64,000 nucleotides of DNA from Lentzea californiensis (GTDB lineage Bacteria; Actinomycetota; Actinomycetes; Mycobacteriales; Pseudonocardiaceae), in contig NZ_JANBBE010000015.1 in assembly GCF_024648825.1 (NCBI RefSeq), forward strand, positions 62,001-126,000. Direction: 5' to 3'. This document shows, one piece after another, positions 44,062-52,486 of this stretch (position 1 is its first letter; each line of letters begins with the position of its first letter). The notes below the pieces were generated by a model. The model worked only from the letters and a program-made list of their open reading frames with translations, did no database searches and had not been told where the DNA came from. A program made the position numbers and the translations under genes.

Positions 44062-45507
44062 ATGGGCCTCGCCGACGACCGTGACCTCGTCCCACTGGGA
44101 TCCGGCTTCGACATCGTCAAGCGCGGTTACGACCGCGCTCAGGTCGAGGATCATCTCGAACGCCTCGACTCGGACCTGCGGCTGCTCGCCGCGGACCGCG
44201 ATGCCGCCGTCTCCCAGACGTCCGACCTGGCGCGCCAGCTGGAAGCCGCACGCTCGGAGATCACCGAGATGCGCAACCAGGTGGAGCGCCTGTCGCTGCC
44301 GCCGACGACGCTGGAGGGGCTCTCCGAGCGCCTCCAGCGCATGCTGCGGCTGGCCCAGGACGAGGCCAACGAGATCAAGGCCCGCGCCGAAGCGGAAGGC
44401 GGGCACATCCGCGCCAAGGCGGAAGCCGACGCGGGTGTGCTGCGCCAGCGCTACGAAACGCTGATCGCCGAACTGGACGAACGCCGCGCGGCCATGGAGG
44501 CCGAGCACAAGAACGTGCTGGAAACCGCGCGCAACGAGGCCGAGAAGATCGTCTCCGAGGCCGAGAGCGCCGCACGCAAGATCGCCGACGAGTCCGAGCA
44601 GCGCCGCGTGACCGTCGAAGAGGACTTCGAGATCGCGATGGCCGCCCGCCGCTCCGAGGCGATGGCGACGCTGGCAGCCCAGGAAGCCGCCTCCAAGAAC
44701 GAAGCTGACCGCCGCATGCGCGAGGCGGCTGAGGAAGCCGCCCGCGTCCGCGCCGCGATCACACAGGAACAGACCACCTCGAAGGCCGACGCCGAACGCC
44801 GCGTCCGCGAGGCCACCGAAGAGGCCAACCGCCGCCGCCACGCCGCGGTCACCGAGGCCACCGCGCGCATCCAGGAAGCGACCGACGAGTCGAACCGCCG
44901 CGTCCGCGAGGCCACCGAGGAAGCCAACCGCCGCACCACCGCCGCCGCCCAGCGCGTGGAACAGCTCCGCAACCTGCGCAACCGCCTGTCGCACCAGCTC
45001 CACAACGTGCGGACGGCGCTGCAGGACGTCGTGCCGCTGCTCGACCCGGTGGAAGAGGAGAAGCCGGCCGCGCCCGCTCCCGCGCCGCAGGGTCCGGGTA
45101 CTCCGGCACAGGGCTCCGGCGCCCCGTCTCAGGGGCCTAGCGCTCCGGCTCAGGGTCAGAGTGCCCCGGCGCAGGGTTCCGGTGCCCAGGCACCGAGTGC
45201 TCCCGCGCAGGGTTCAGGTGCTCCGGCACAGGTTGCGGGTGCTCCGGCGCAGGCTGGTGCCGCGAAGGGTTCGGGTTCTCCGGCCCAGCCCGCCCAGCCC
45301 CAGCCCGCCCAGGCCCCGGCTCCCGCGAAGCAGGCCTCTCCTGCTCAGCAGGCCGCGCCCGCCGCGCCGAACAAGCCGGCTCAGGCTCCCCAGCAGAAGA
45401 CACCGCAGCCCAAGGCACCGCAGCCGAAGGCGCCCCAGGCCCAGTCATCTCAGGTCGACGGCCCCACGGCGCAGCTCGCACGTCCGCAGACCGCCAAGAA
45501 GTCCTGA
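44062..45507 (+). CDS. DivIVA-like coiled-coil protein
   Basis: A 481-residue cytoskeletal-type protein. The N-terminus (GFDIVKRGYDRAQVEDHLERL) matches the membrane-binding start of DivIVA. Residues about 30-310 are a continuous coiled coil with repeated elements such as RRVREATEEANRR occurring more than once, spaced as in filament-forming Scy/FilP-like proteins. The last 160 residues are almost only Pro, Ala, Gln, Gly and Ser, plausibly a flexible tail. Role likely in polar growth or division-site organisation; inferred from architecture. Ends ahead of a strong hairpin. Confidence 0.85.
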   Translation: MGLADDRDLVPLGSGFDIVKRGYDRAQVEDHLERLDSDLRLLAADRDAAVSQTSDLARQLEAARSEITEMRNQVERLSLPPTTLEGLSERLQRMLRLAQDEANEIKARAEAEGGHIRAKAEADAGVLRQRYETLIAELDERRAAMEAEHKNVLETARNEAEKIVSEAESAARKIADESEQRRVTVEEDFEIAMAARRSEAMATLAAQEAASKNEADRRMREAAEEAARVRAAITQEQTTSKADAERRVREATEEANRRRHAAVTEATARIQEATDESNRRVREATEEANRRTTAAAQRVEQLRNLRNRLSHQLHNVRTALQDVVPLLDPVEEEKPAAPAPAPQGPGTPAQGSGAPSQGPSAPAQGQSAPAQGSGAQAPSAPAQGSGAPAQVAGAPAQAGAAKGSGSPAQPAQPQPAQAPAPAKQASPAQQAAPAAPNKPAQAPQQKTPQPKAPQPKAPQAQSSQVDGPTAQLARPQTAKKS

Positions 45508-45602
45508 CGCCACAAGCTCGCGCGGCAGCCGGCCAGAGACTCCTGCCGTCGCGAGCCCACCCGCGCGCAGCCGGCTGAAAATCTTCGCGCCGCAAGCTCA
45601 CG

Positions 45603-45631
45603 CAGGGGTCCCCCGCCTAGGGGGACCCCTG
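45603..45631. terminator. Bidirectional terminator
   Basis: CAGGGGTCCCCC (45603-45614) pairs perfectly with 45620-45631 over a 5-base loop. It lies between the coiled-coil gene and the convergent phosphatase pseudogene. Confidence 0.85.
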
Positions 45632-45677
45632 ATTTCAATCATCCCATCCGGCACCGACAATTTCGGGTTCGCGCAGG

Positions 45678-46204
45678 TCAGACCACGACCTCGTGGACCG
45701 CCGGCATCGGCATCGCACGCCAGAACGCCCGATCCACAGCACGTCCCGACGCGATCAACGCACGCGTCAGGAACGTCCCGTGCGACCCCACCAGCACAGT
45801 CACGTCCGGGTACTCCACGGCCATGCGCGCCAACGCTTTCCCGGCCCGCGACGTCAGCGCGTCGAGGCTCTCCCCCGCCCCGTGCACGGATCCCGGCTGA
45901 GCCCAGCTGTGGCGTACCGGGCCTCCCAGTCCGCACTCGGCAGCAGTCCCGACTCCCACTCCCGCAGCTCGGGCCACGTCGTCACCGCGAGCCCCAGCGC
46001 GTCGGCGGCCGGCGTGACGGTCTGCACCGCGCGCAGCTGCGGGCTCGACAGCACCGCGGCGGGCTCGTACGCGGCAAGGCGCCCGGCCAACGACTTCGCC
46101 GCCTCCACGCCCGCGGGCGTCAGCGGGCGCCGGTCGTCGTCGGGCACGCCGAAGCGCGGCGGCACGGACTGCGTGTGGCGCACCAATACGATTCGCGTCG
46201 TCAC
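45678..46204 (-). pseudogene. Histidine phosphatase interrupted by a frameshift
   Basis: Two frames together make one phosphoglycerate-mutase-like (RHG) protein of about 175 residues. From GTG 46204 the first frame gives VTTRIVLVRHTQS with the catalytic His, then LSSPQLRAVQTV up to WEARYA. It then becomes nonsense, while the next frame continues with SWAQPGSVHGAGESLD and ends with the second catalytic His in LVGSHGTFLTRA. The switch is at about 45905-45916 and equals one missing base. It is a real mutation or a sequencing error; without repair the product stops near 45854 and lacks its second half. Confidence 0.75.
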
Positions 46205-46228
46205 AACACACCATCTTGGGGGAACAGG

Positions 46229-46774
46229 ATGTTCGTGAAACCGCTGGGCACAGAGGGTGCCGAGCTCAGGCCGCTGGAACCGTGGCAGGCCGAGGAGTTC
46301 TTCGCGCACATGGAGCGCGGCCGGGAGTTCATCGGGCAGCACATCGGGTTCGCGGACAAGGCGAAGGACCTGGAGAGCACGCGCGAGCTCCTGCAGGGCT
46401 ACGCGGACAAGGCGGCGGCCGACACCGGGCGGATCTTCGGGATCTGGCTGGACGACAAGCTGGTCGGCGGCGTGCTGCTGCGCGTGATGGACGTCCCGCA
46501 GGGCCGCGCCGAGGTCGGGTGCTGGCTGGAGCCCGCCGCGACCGGCAAGGGGCTGGTCACGCGGGCGGCGACGATCCTGATCGACTGGGTGGTTCGCGAA
46601 CGCGGCGTGCATCGGGTTGAGTGGCTGGTGTCGTCGGCGAACGCGCCCAGCATCGCGGTCGCGCGGCGGCTCGGGATGAGCAGGGACGGCGTGCTGCGCT
46701 CGTACTTCCTGCACCGCGGGGTTCGTCAGGACGTCGAGGTGTGGTCGGTGCTGGCGCCGGAGTGGGAGAGCTGA
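46229..46774 (+). CDS. GNAT acetyltransferase (RimJ/RimL type)
   Basis: A 181-residue acetyltransferase with the RimJ/RimL features LRPLEPWQAEEFF at the start, GRAEVGCWLEPAATGKG around the acetyl-CoA loop, and NAPSIAVARRLGM near the end. Typical targets are N-terminal serine or small amines; substrate here unknown. GGGGGAACAGG precedes ATG 46229. Its stop overlaps the start of the following hydrolase gene by one base, so the pair is an operon. Confidence 0.9.
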   Translation: MFVKPLGTEGAELRPLEPWQAEEFFAHMERGREFIGQHIGFADKAKDLESTRELLQGYADKAAADTGRIFGIWLDDKLVGGVLLRVMDVPQGRAEVGCWLEPAATGKGLVTRAATILIDWVVRERGVHRVEWLVSSANAPSIAVARRLGMSRDGVLRSYFLHRGVRQDVEVWSVLAPEWES

Positions 46775-47466
46775 TGGACGACCTGGTGCTGCTGCACGCC
46801 TTTCCGCTCGACGCGCGGATGTGGGACGTGCCGGGCGCGCTGACGCCGTCGTTGCGCGGAAACGGTGAACCCGATCTCGACACCGTCGCCGCCCAGGTGC
46901 TCGGCGTGCTCGACGAGCGGAAGCTGGGCAGCGTCGTGCTCGGCGGCTGCTCGATGGGCGGCTACGTGGCGATGGCGTTGCTCAGGCGTGCGCCGGAGCG
47001 GGTCAAGGGCCTGGTCTTCGTCGACACCAAGCACACCGCGGACGCTCCGGACGCAGCCGCGAACCGGCACGCGATGGCGGACCGCGTCGAACGCGAGGGC
47101 GTCGGCGAGTGGCTGGCGGACGCGATGCTGCCGAACCTGCTCGGCCCGGACGCCTCGGACACGGCGCGGGCGGCGGTGCGCACCATGATCCTCGATCAGC
47201 AGGCCGAGGACGTGGCGTGGTGGCAGCGTGCGATGGCGAAGCGGCCGGACTCGACGAACGTGCTGGAGTCGCTGAACGTCCCGTCCCTGGTGCTCGTGGG
47301 CGAACACGACAAGCTCACGCCGCCCGACGTGGCCGCGAAGCTCGCCGTGACGCTGATGCACTCCACGAGCGAACGCATCGAGGGCGCGGGCCACCTGCCG
47401 CCCGTCGAGCAGCCGGAAGAGTTCCGCTTCCGGCTCGAACGGTGGCGTGCGCAGGTCGGGGTCTAG
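46774..47466 (+). CDS. Alpha/beta hydrolase
   Basis: A 230-residue soluble alpha/beta hydrolase. Nucleophile Ser in GGCSMGGYVA, acid in VGEHDKLTPP, base in GAGHLPPVEQP, so the triad is complete. Short and without signal peptide, it is likely cytoplasmic. Start ATG overlaps the GNAT stop. Substrate unknown; relatives act on esters or lactones. Confidence 0.9.
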   Translation: MDDLVLLHAFPLDARMWDVPGALTPSLRGNGEPDLDTVAAQVLGVLDERKLGSVVLGGCSMGGYVAMALLRRAPERVKGLVFVDTKHTADAPDAAANRHAMADRVEREGVGEWLADAMLPNLLGPDASDTARAAVRTMILDQQAEDVAWWQRAMAKRPDSTNVLESLNVPSLVLVGEHDKLTPPDVAAKLAVTLMHSTSERIEGAGHLPPVEQPEEFRFRLERWRAQVGV

Positions 47467-47469
47467 CAG

Positions 47470-47763
47470 CTACCAGCGGCGCGCGGCCGGCCAGCGCCGG
47501 CCGCGCGAGTCCCAGCACGCCTGGTGCCAGTGGCGGCGTTCCTCCACCGAGCCCGTCTCCTGGGCGGGCCACGCCACGACGTGTGCGACGCCGGGGCGGA
47601 TCTCGTGGTCGCAGCCGGGGCAGCGGTAGGTCTTCTGCGCCTGCGCGCCCGAGATGGCGCGGACCAGCCAGTCCCCGTCCGGACCCGACTCGGTGCGCGC
47701 CCAGCCGACACCACCACCGAGGGGTCGGGGGTCGTGTGGCTTGGGGCTGTTGCGACGTGGCAC
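47470..47763 (-). CDS. Small zinc-finger-like conserved protein
   Basis: A 97-residue basic protein with CPGCDHEI and, further on, RRHWHQACW, a likely zinc site (C-X2-C and H-X-C). Similar proteins in Streptomyces are loosely called ATP/GTP-binding proteins; no activity is known to me. GTG 47763 starts it. It ends three bases from the hydrolase stop, convergently. Confidence 0.75.
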   Translation of the reverse strand: MPRRNSPKPHDPRPLGGGVGWARTESGPDGDWLVRAISGAQAQKTYRCPGCDHEIRPGVAHVVAWPAQETGSVEERRHWHQACWDSRGRRWPAARRW

Positions 47764-47795
47764 GACAACACGTTAACCGCTCGTAGAATCAGGGC

Positions 47796-48002
47796 GTGCC
47801 GACCTACGAGTTCCGTTGCCGAACCTGCGACGACGCCTTCGACGTGCAGCGCCCGATGAGCGAGTCGTCCTCGCCGGCGAGCTGTCCCGAGGGCCATCCC
47901 GACACGGTGAAGCTGCTGTCCATGGCCGGTATCGGCGGCACGCAGCAGGCCGCGCCCGGTGGTGGCGGCGGTGGGTGCTGCGGCGGAGGTTGCTGCAGCT
48001 AG
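47796..48002 (+). CDS. FmdB-family zinc ribbon protein
   Basis: A 68-residue protein beginning PTYEFRCRTCDDAFDV with a CX2C pair and a second cysteine at SCPEGH, the FmdB-type putative regulatory zinc ribbon. The tail is glycine-rich and ends in cysteines (GGCCGGGCCS), which is typical of this group. Starts GTG 47796, 33 bases from the divergent zinc-finger gene. Its stop shares CTAG with the stop of the membrane protein gene on the other strand. Confidence 0.9.
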   Translation: MPTYEFRCRTCDDAFDVQRPMSESSSPASCPEGHPDTVKLLSMAGIGGTQQAAPGGGGGGCCGGGCCS

Positions 48003-48370
48003 CGCCGGATCTTGAAGAGGTAGACCACGCTGGCGACGAGCAGTGCCGCGGCGAGGGGAACGTGCAGCGCCGTGAGGTGGAAGAGGCCGCTGAAGACCTG
48101 AGCGGTGATCAGCGCCAGGAAGCCGGCCGCGAACCAGATGGGCTGAGGTGAGCCGCCGCCCGGCCGCCACGCGAGAACCGCGGCGACGACGTGGACGACC
48201 GTGACGACCCACAACGTGTACGAGCCGGCGCTGTGCAGGACGTGCCCGTACGGGAGGGTCATCATCAACCCCGCGGTGACGGACTGGAGGAAGACGGCTC
48301 CGGTCTGCAGCACGACGGTGGCGTGCAGAAGCTTGAAGTTGGCGGGTCTTGCCGTGGTCTGCGTGGTCAT
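47999..48370 (-). CDS. Four-helix membrane protein controlled by ECF41-type promoter
   Basis: A 123-residue protein with four transmembrane helices (about residues 14-36, 44-66, 77-95 and 98-117), histidines in helices 1 and 2 (LLHATVVL, YGHVLHSAG) and a basic C-terminal tail. It resembles small haem-binding or DoxX-like membrane proteins but no family is certain. ATG 48370 lies almost exactly where transcription from the ECF41-like promoter (48379-48405) would start, so the message is probably leaderless. It is divergent from the sigma factor, the place where ECF41 target genes normally lie. Confidence 0.78.
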   Translation of the reverse strand: MTTQTTARPANFKLLHATVVLQTGAVFLQSVTAGLMMTLPYGHVLHSAGSYTLWVVTVVHVVAAVLAWRPGGGSPQPIWFAAGFLALITAQVFSGLFHLTALHVPLAAALLVASVVYLFKIRR

Positions 48371-48378
48371 GACAGTCC

Positions 48379-48405
48379 GACGACGCAGCATCCGGAAATG
48401 TGAGG
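48379..48405 (-). promoter_or_regulatory. ECF41-like promoter for the membrane gene
   Basis: Reading leftward: CCTCACA (48405-48399), 16 bases, CGTC (48382-48379). ECF41 promoters, as I recall, have TGTCACA and CGTC at this spacing, so five of seven and four of four positions agree. The start point would fall within a few bases of ATG 48370. Confidence 0.55.
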
Positions 48406-48414
48406 CGGGGGACC

Positions 48415-49317
48415 TTGGCTGATCCTGGTGTGCACGCGATCGTGAGCGAACAGCGGCACCTGCTGAACCTCGCCTACCGCCTGCTGGGTTCGCTGGCCGA
48501 CGCCGAGGACGTGCTGCAGGAGACCTACGCGCGGTGGTACGCGCTGTCACCGGACCAGCGGGACACCATCGAGTCCCCGGGAGCGTGGCTGACGAGGGTC
48601 GCCGGCCGCATCTGCCTGGACGTGCTGGGGTCGGCCAGGGCCAGGCGGGAGCGCTACGTCGGTGAGTGGATTCCGGAGCCTCTCCCGGACCGGGAGGAAT
48701 GGGGCGGCGGGCCCGATCCGGCGGACCGCGTCACCCTCGACGAGTCGGTCACCATGGCGTTCCTGGTGGTGCTGGAGCAGATGACTCCGGCGGAACGGGT
48801 CAGCTTCGTGCTGCACGACGTCTACCGGTTCCCGTTCGCGGAGGTCGCGGACATCGTCGGCAGGAGCCCCGCGGCGTGCCGGCAACTGGCCACGTCCGCG
48901 CGACGGCGGATTCGCGCGTCGCGGCGCGACGAGATCCCGGCCGCGCGGCAGGCGGACGTGGTGCGAGATTTCAAACAAGCCTGGGAAGCGCAGGACATCC
49001 AGGCCCTGATCGCCCTACTGGACCCGGCCGCCATCATGATCGCCGACGGCGGCGGCCAGGTCGGCACGGTGCTGAAGCCGGTGGCAGGCCGCGAGCAGAT
49101 CGCCCGCTACGTCATCGGCATCGCGAAGATCGCGCCGGATCTGACGATCCTCGCCAGGACGGTCAACGGCAGGCCGGGCCTGGTGGCGACTCGTGACGAT
49201 GTCGCGGTGACGGTGGCGGCCTTCGAGGTGGAGAACGACCAGATCACCAGGATCTGGGCGATGCGGAACCCGGAGAAGCTGAAGCCGTGGCGCACTGCGG
49301 GACAGGACCAGGACTAG
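48415..49317 (+). CDS. ECF41-family RNA polymerase sigma factor (SigJ type)
   Basis: A 300-residue sigma factor. Region 2 is LLNLAYRLLGSLADAEDVLQ, region 4 is VSFVLHDVYRFPFAEVADIV with its helix-turn-helix. A SnoaL-like C-terminal extension of about 120 residues follows (AWEAQDIQALIALLDP). The ECF41 marks WIPEPL and NPEKL (near the end) are present. In this group the extension controls activity in place of a separate anti-sigma factor. TTG 48415 is chosen because GGCGGGGG stands before it; GTG 48400 has no site. Divergent from the membrane gene, the likely target. Confidence 0.92.
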   Translation: MADPGVHAIVSEQRHLLNLAYRLLGSLADAEDVLQETYARWYALSPDQRDTIESPGAWLTRVAGRICLDVLGSARARRERYVGEWIPEPLPDREEWGGGPDPADRVTLDESVTMAFLVVLEQMTPAERVSFVLHDVYRFPFAEVADIVGRSPAACRQLATSARRRIRASRRDEIPAARQADVVRDFKQAWEAQDIQALIALLDPAAIMIADGGGQVGTVLKPVAGREQIARYVIGIAKIAPDLTILARTVNGRPGLVATRDDVAVTVAAFEVENDQITRIWAMRNPEKLKPWRTAGQDQD

Positions 49318-49907
49318 GCGGTCTCGCGGTCGATCATGACCTCGGCGATCTTGCGGCCCTGCTCGCAGACGTCGCCGAACTTGCCGCTCGAGTCGATGAC
49401 GATGATGCCGAGCCCGCCACCGTTGTAGGGCAGGGCGAGCACGCACGACGGTTCGACGTCCTGCTCGCCCGAGCGGTCGAGGTACGCGATCTTGTGGTCC
49501 TTCACGTCCCACTCGCCGGTGGTGCGCTCGATCTTGATCTGCTTGCTGTCGCGATACCGCAGGGAGACACCGACTTCGACGCCGTCGATCTTCGTCGTCC
49601 AGCGGCACGACTCCTCGAACGTCGAGTCGTAGTTGATCTGCGTGGGCGGCGTTTCGGCCTTGGCACCGGGGTAGGGCAGGTCCGTCCACTTCAGCTTGGC
49701 GCAGTTGGGCGTGATCTCGCCGTCGATCGGCGCGCTCTCCGGGTCCTCGGACTCACTGGGCTCGGTGCTCGGGTCCGTGGACCCTTCCTCGCCGAACGGT
49801 GAGGTCACGTCGAGAGGGGCCTGCGCGACCGGACTGCCCTCGACGATCGCACGCGCACAGCCGGACGCGAGCACGAGGACAGCCAACAGGAGCACCAGTC
49901 GCCGCAT
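49314..49907 (-). CDS. DUF3558-like lipoprotein
   Basis: A 197-residue lipoprotein: signal and lipobox VLASGC, then an acidic Ser/Pro/Asp linker, then a domain with cysteines in PNCAKLKW, ESCRWTTK, PSCVLAL and DVCEQGR. The spacing and TFEESCRW fit DUF3558 actinobacterial lipoproteins, whose function is unknown. GGTGGGAG precedes ATG 49907. Its stop shares CTAG with the sigma factor stop. Confidence 0.75.
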   Translation of the reverse strand: MRRLVLLLAVLVLASGCARAIVEGSPVAQAPLDVTSPFGEEGSTDPSTEPSESEDPESAPIDGEITPNCAKLKWTDLPYPGAKAETPPTQINYDSTFEESCRWTTKIDGVEVGVSLRYRDSKQIKIERTTGEWDVKDHKIAYLDRSGEQDVEPSCVLALPYNGGGLGIIVIDSSGKFGDVCEQGRKIAEVMIDRETA

Positions 49908-49951
49908 GGCTCCCACCATGCCAGACGCGACATGGTGCCCCTGTGAGCGGC

Positions 49952-51727
49952 TCACGAGTAGTCGCGGAACCCCTTGCCCGTCTTGCGACCGAGACGACCG
50001 GCCGTGACCAGGTGCTCCAGCAACGGCGCCGGCGCGAAACCGGGCTCGCGGAACTCGTTGTAGAGCGTGCGCTGGATGGCCAGCGACACGTCCAGACCCA
50101 CGACGTCGAGCAGCGCGAACGGTCCCATCGGCAGGCCACAGCCGACCTTCATCGCGTTGTCGATGTCGTCGGCCTCCGCGTAGTGGGCCTCCAGCATCCT
50201 CACCGCGTCGTTCAGGTACGGGAAGAGCAGCGCGTTGACGATGAAGCCGGCCACGTCGCCGCAGTGCACCGGGTGCTTGCCGAGGTCGAGGCAGATCTTG
50301 CGGGCCGTCGCGACCACGTCGGCGCCCGTGGAGATCGTCTCCACGACCTCCACCAGCTTCATGACCTGCGCGGGGTTGAAGAAGTGCAGGCCCACGACGT
50401 CCGCCGGCCTGCCGGTGGCCGCCGCGATCTCGATGACCGGCAGCGACGACGTGGTCGTCGCGAGCACCGCGCCGGGCTTGCACACCTCGTCGAGCGCCGC
50501 GAAGACCTCCTTCTTGATCCCGATCTCCTCGGCCACCGCCTCGACGACCAGGTCGCAGTCCGCCAGTTCCACGAACTCCACGGCGGGCGAGATGCGGCCG
50601 AGCACCGCGTCGCGGTCCTGTTCGGTCAGCTTGCCCTTGCTGACCGCGCGGTCGAGCGACTTGCGCACCGCGCCGATCGCCTTCTCCGCCTTGTCCAGAC
50701 CGCGCGCCCGCAACACCACGTCGTACCCGCGCTTGGCGAACACCTCGGCGATGCCCGTGGCCATCGTGCCGGTACCGATGACACCGACCCGCTGGACCTC
50801 ACGCGCCTGCGTAGCACTGTCCACTTCGGACGGTGTGTGCACGTCCTTCACGACAACCGGCGAATCGGGCCCGTCGTAGGTGTAGAAACCGCGCCCGGTC
50901 TTCCTGCCGAGCAGCCCGGCCGTGATCATCTGCTTCAGCAGCGGCGCCGGCGAGTGCAACCGGTTGCGCGACTGGTGGTACATCGTGTCGAGGATCTCGT
51001 ACGCGGTGTCGAGACCGATGAGGTCCAGCAGCGCCAACGGTCCCATCGGGTAACCGCACCCGTACCGCATGGCGGCGTCGAGGTCCTCGCGCGTCGCGTA
51101 CTTGGACTCCAGCATCTTGACGGCGTGGTTCAGGTACGGGAAGAGGAGGGCGTTCGCGATGAAGCCCGCCCGGTCCCCGATCACGACCGGTGACTTGCCC
51201 AGCCGCTCGGTGAACGCGACCACGTCGGTGATCACGTCCGGCTCCGTGACGACCGTGCGCACGACCTCGACCAGCTTGAGGACCTGCGTGGGGTTGAAGA
51301 AGTGCAGACCCACGACCTTGCCGGGCCTCTTCGTGACGACGCCGATCTCGGTGATCGACAGCGACGACGTGTTGGACGCGATGATCGCCTCGGGCTTCAG
51401 GACCTCGTCGAGCTCCTTGAAGATCCGCGACTTGAGCTCGATGCTCTCCGGCACCGCCTCGACGACGAGGTCGCAGTCCGCGAGGCTGCTCAGGTCGAGG
51501 CTCGTGGTGACCCTGCCGTGCAGCGCCGCACTCTCGTCCGCGGTGAGCTTCTCGCGCTTCACGGCCCGCTGCGTCGAGTGCTCGAGGTGCCCGAGACCGC
51601 GCTCGACGCCGGCGGCGTCGACTTCCACCACCTTCACCGCGAGCCCGGTGCGCGCGAGTACCTCCACAATGCCCGCGCCCATGGTTCCGAAGCCGACGAC
51701 TCCGACGGTGTTGATTTCGCGCGCCAC
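49952..51727 (-). CDS. Double-length 3-hydroxyacyl-CoA dehydrogenase
   Basis: A 591-residue protein built of two complete 3-hydroxybutyryl/3-hydroxyacyl-CoA dehydrogenase units. Each has its own NAD-binding GXGXXG (GFGTMGAG near the start, GTGTMATG near residue 300), the VVGLHFFNP motif and the NALLFPYLN helix. Usual enzymes are 280-300 residues, or in FadB/J are fused to a hydratase. Tandem duplicates of this form are known in actinobacteria. GTG 51727 has GGGAGG seven bases upstream. Acts in beta-oxidation or butanoate metabolism, consistent with thiolase and ccr eight kb away. Confidence 0.92.
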   Translation of the reverse strand: MAREINTVGVVGFGTMGAGIVEVLARTGLAVKVVEVDAAGVERGLGHLEHSTQRAVKREKLTADESAALHGRVTTSLDLSSLADCDLVVEAVPESIELKSRIFKELDEVLKPEAIIASNTSSLSITEIGVVTKRPGKVVGLHFFNPTQVLKLVEVVRTVVTEPDVITDVVAFTERLGKSPVVIGDRAGFIANALLFPYLNHAVKMLESKYATREDLDAAMRYGCGYPMGPLALLDLIGLDTAYEILDTMYHQSRNRLHSPAPLLKQMITAGLLGRKTGRGFYTYDGPDSPVVVKDVHTPSEVDSATQAREVQRVGVIGTGTMATGIAEVFAKRGYDVVLRARGLDKAEKAIGAVRKSLDRAVSKGKLTEQDRDAVLGRISPAVEFVELADCDLVVEAVAEEIGIKKEVFAALDEVCKPGAVLATTTSSLPVIEIAAATGRPADVVGLHFFNPAQVMKLVEVVETISTGADVVATARKICLDLGKHPVHCGDVAGFIVNALLFPYLNDAVRMLEAHYAEADDIDNAMKVGCGLPMGPFALLDVVGLDVSLAIQRTLYNEFREPGFAPAPLLEHLVTAGRLGRKTGKGFRDYS

Positions 51728-52486
51728 TGCAGACCTCCCTGCCGGGGTAAATCGTGGGCTACCAAGGAGTAACTTGCGGGCGACTATGCCACTCCCAGCG
51801 CCGGCGGGCGTCGTGAGCTTCGCCATCGGGATCGAAACAGTTATCGGTCTAGCGAACGCCCGCGGCCGGACTTTTGCCTGATGAACCCATGTGGGGGAAC
51901 GGGGGCTTGCGCTATCTGAGGGGTGGCGGGCTGGTCGGGCTGCGTTGGGGGCGGAGGGCCGGACGCGCGGTGTGAGGGGCGGAGCTGCGAGGGGACCGCA
52001 GCGGGTAGGGCCTCGGCCGCGCGGGCTCGGGAGGTCAGGGCGCGGGAGTGTGGAGCGCAGAAGGGCGGGGGCGGAAGGTCGGGCGCGGCAAAGCGGGCTG
52101 CAAGAGGGCGGTGGCGGGGGCGAGTAGTGGGCGGGGAGGCGGGGGCCTGGAGGCGGGGCTTCGCCGACGCGGGCCCGCGAGGGTCGGTGGCCTCGGCGAG
52201 ACTGGATCGCGACAAACCGAGGCGGCATGCCTCGAGCTGAGGTGGCCTGCGGACTGAGGCGGCCGAATCGCGGTGCCCGATGTGGCGAGCCGGCCACCCC
52301 AATGTGCGCTGCGCATCTGGGACGGCAGCGGCTATCCGCAGCTTCGTCGCGCGACTGCGGCATCGCGACAGCAACTTGCCACGCGGCAGCCTCCCGCCGC
52401 GCAAACTCCCCACGACGCCACCGGCCACAGTCAAGCCGCCAACGACCGCGCGGCCTGATCGTCACGCCCGCGTCCGGCGTGCGGTG
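51728..52486. other. G-rich spacer without genes
   Basis: A 759-base region. Between about 51890 and 52250 the plus strand is dominated by G, with many GGGGG runs and near-repeats of GGCGGGG, GGAGG and GCGGG. Several frames are open only because of the base composition; their translations are low-complexity Arg/Gly or Pro/Arg and not protein-like. No conserved motif, RNA gene or repeat unit is recognisable, though G-quadruplexes are likely. Confidence 0.6.

Noticed and set aside
51891-52434. Several open frames of 60-200 codons in the G-rich spacer
   Set aside because: Openness follows from base bias; no ribosome site plus protein-like sequence was found in any.
51728-52465. N-terminal extension of the hydroxyacyl-CoA dehydrogenase
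   Set aside because: Pro/Arg/Ala low-complexity translation; the ribosome site GGGAGG fixes the start at 51727.
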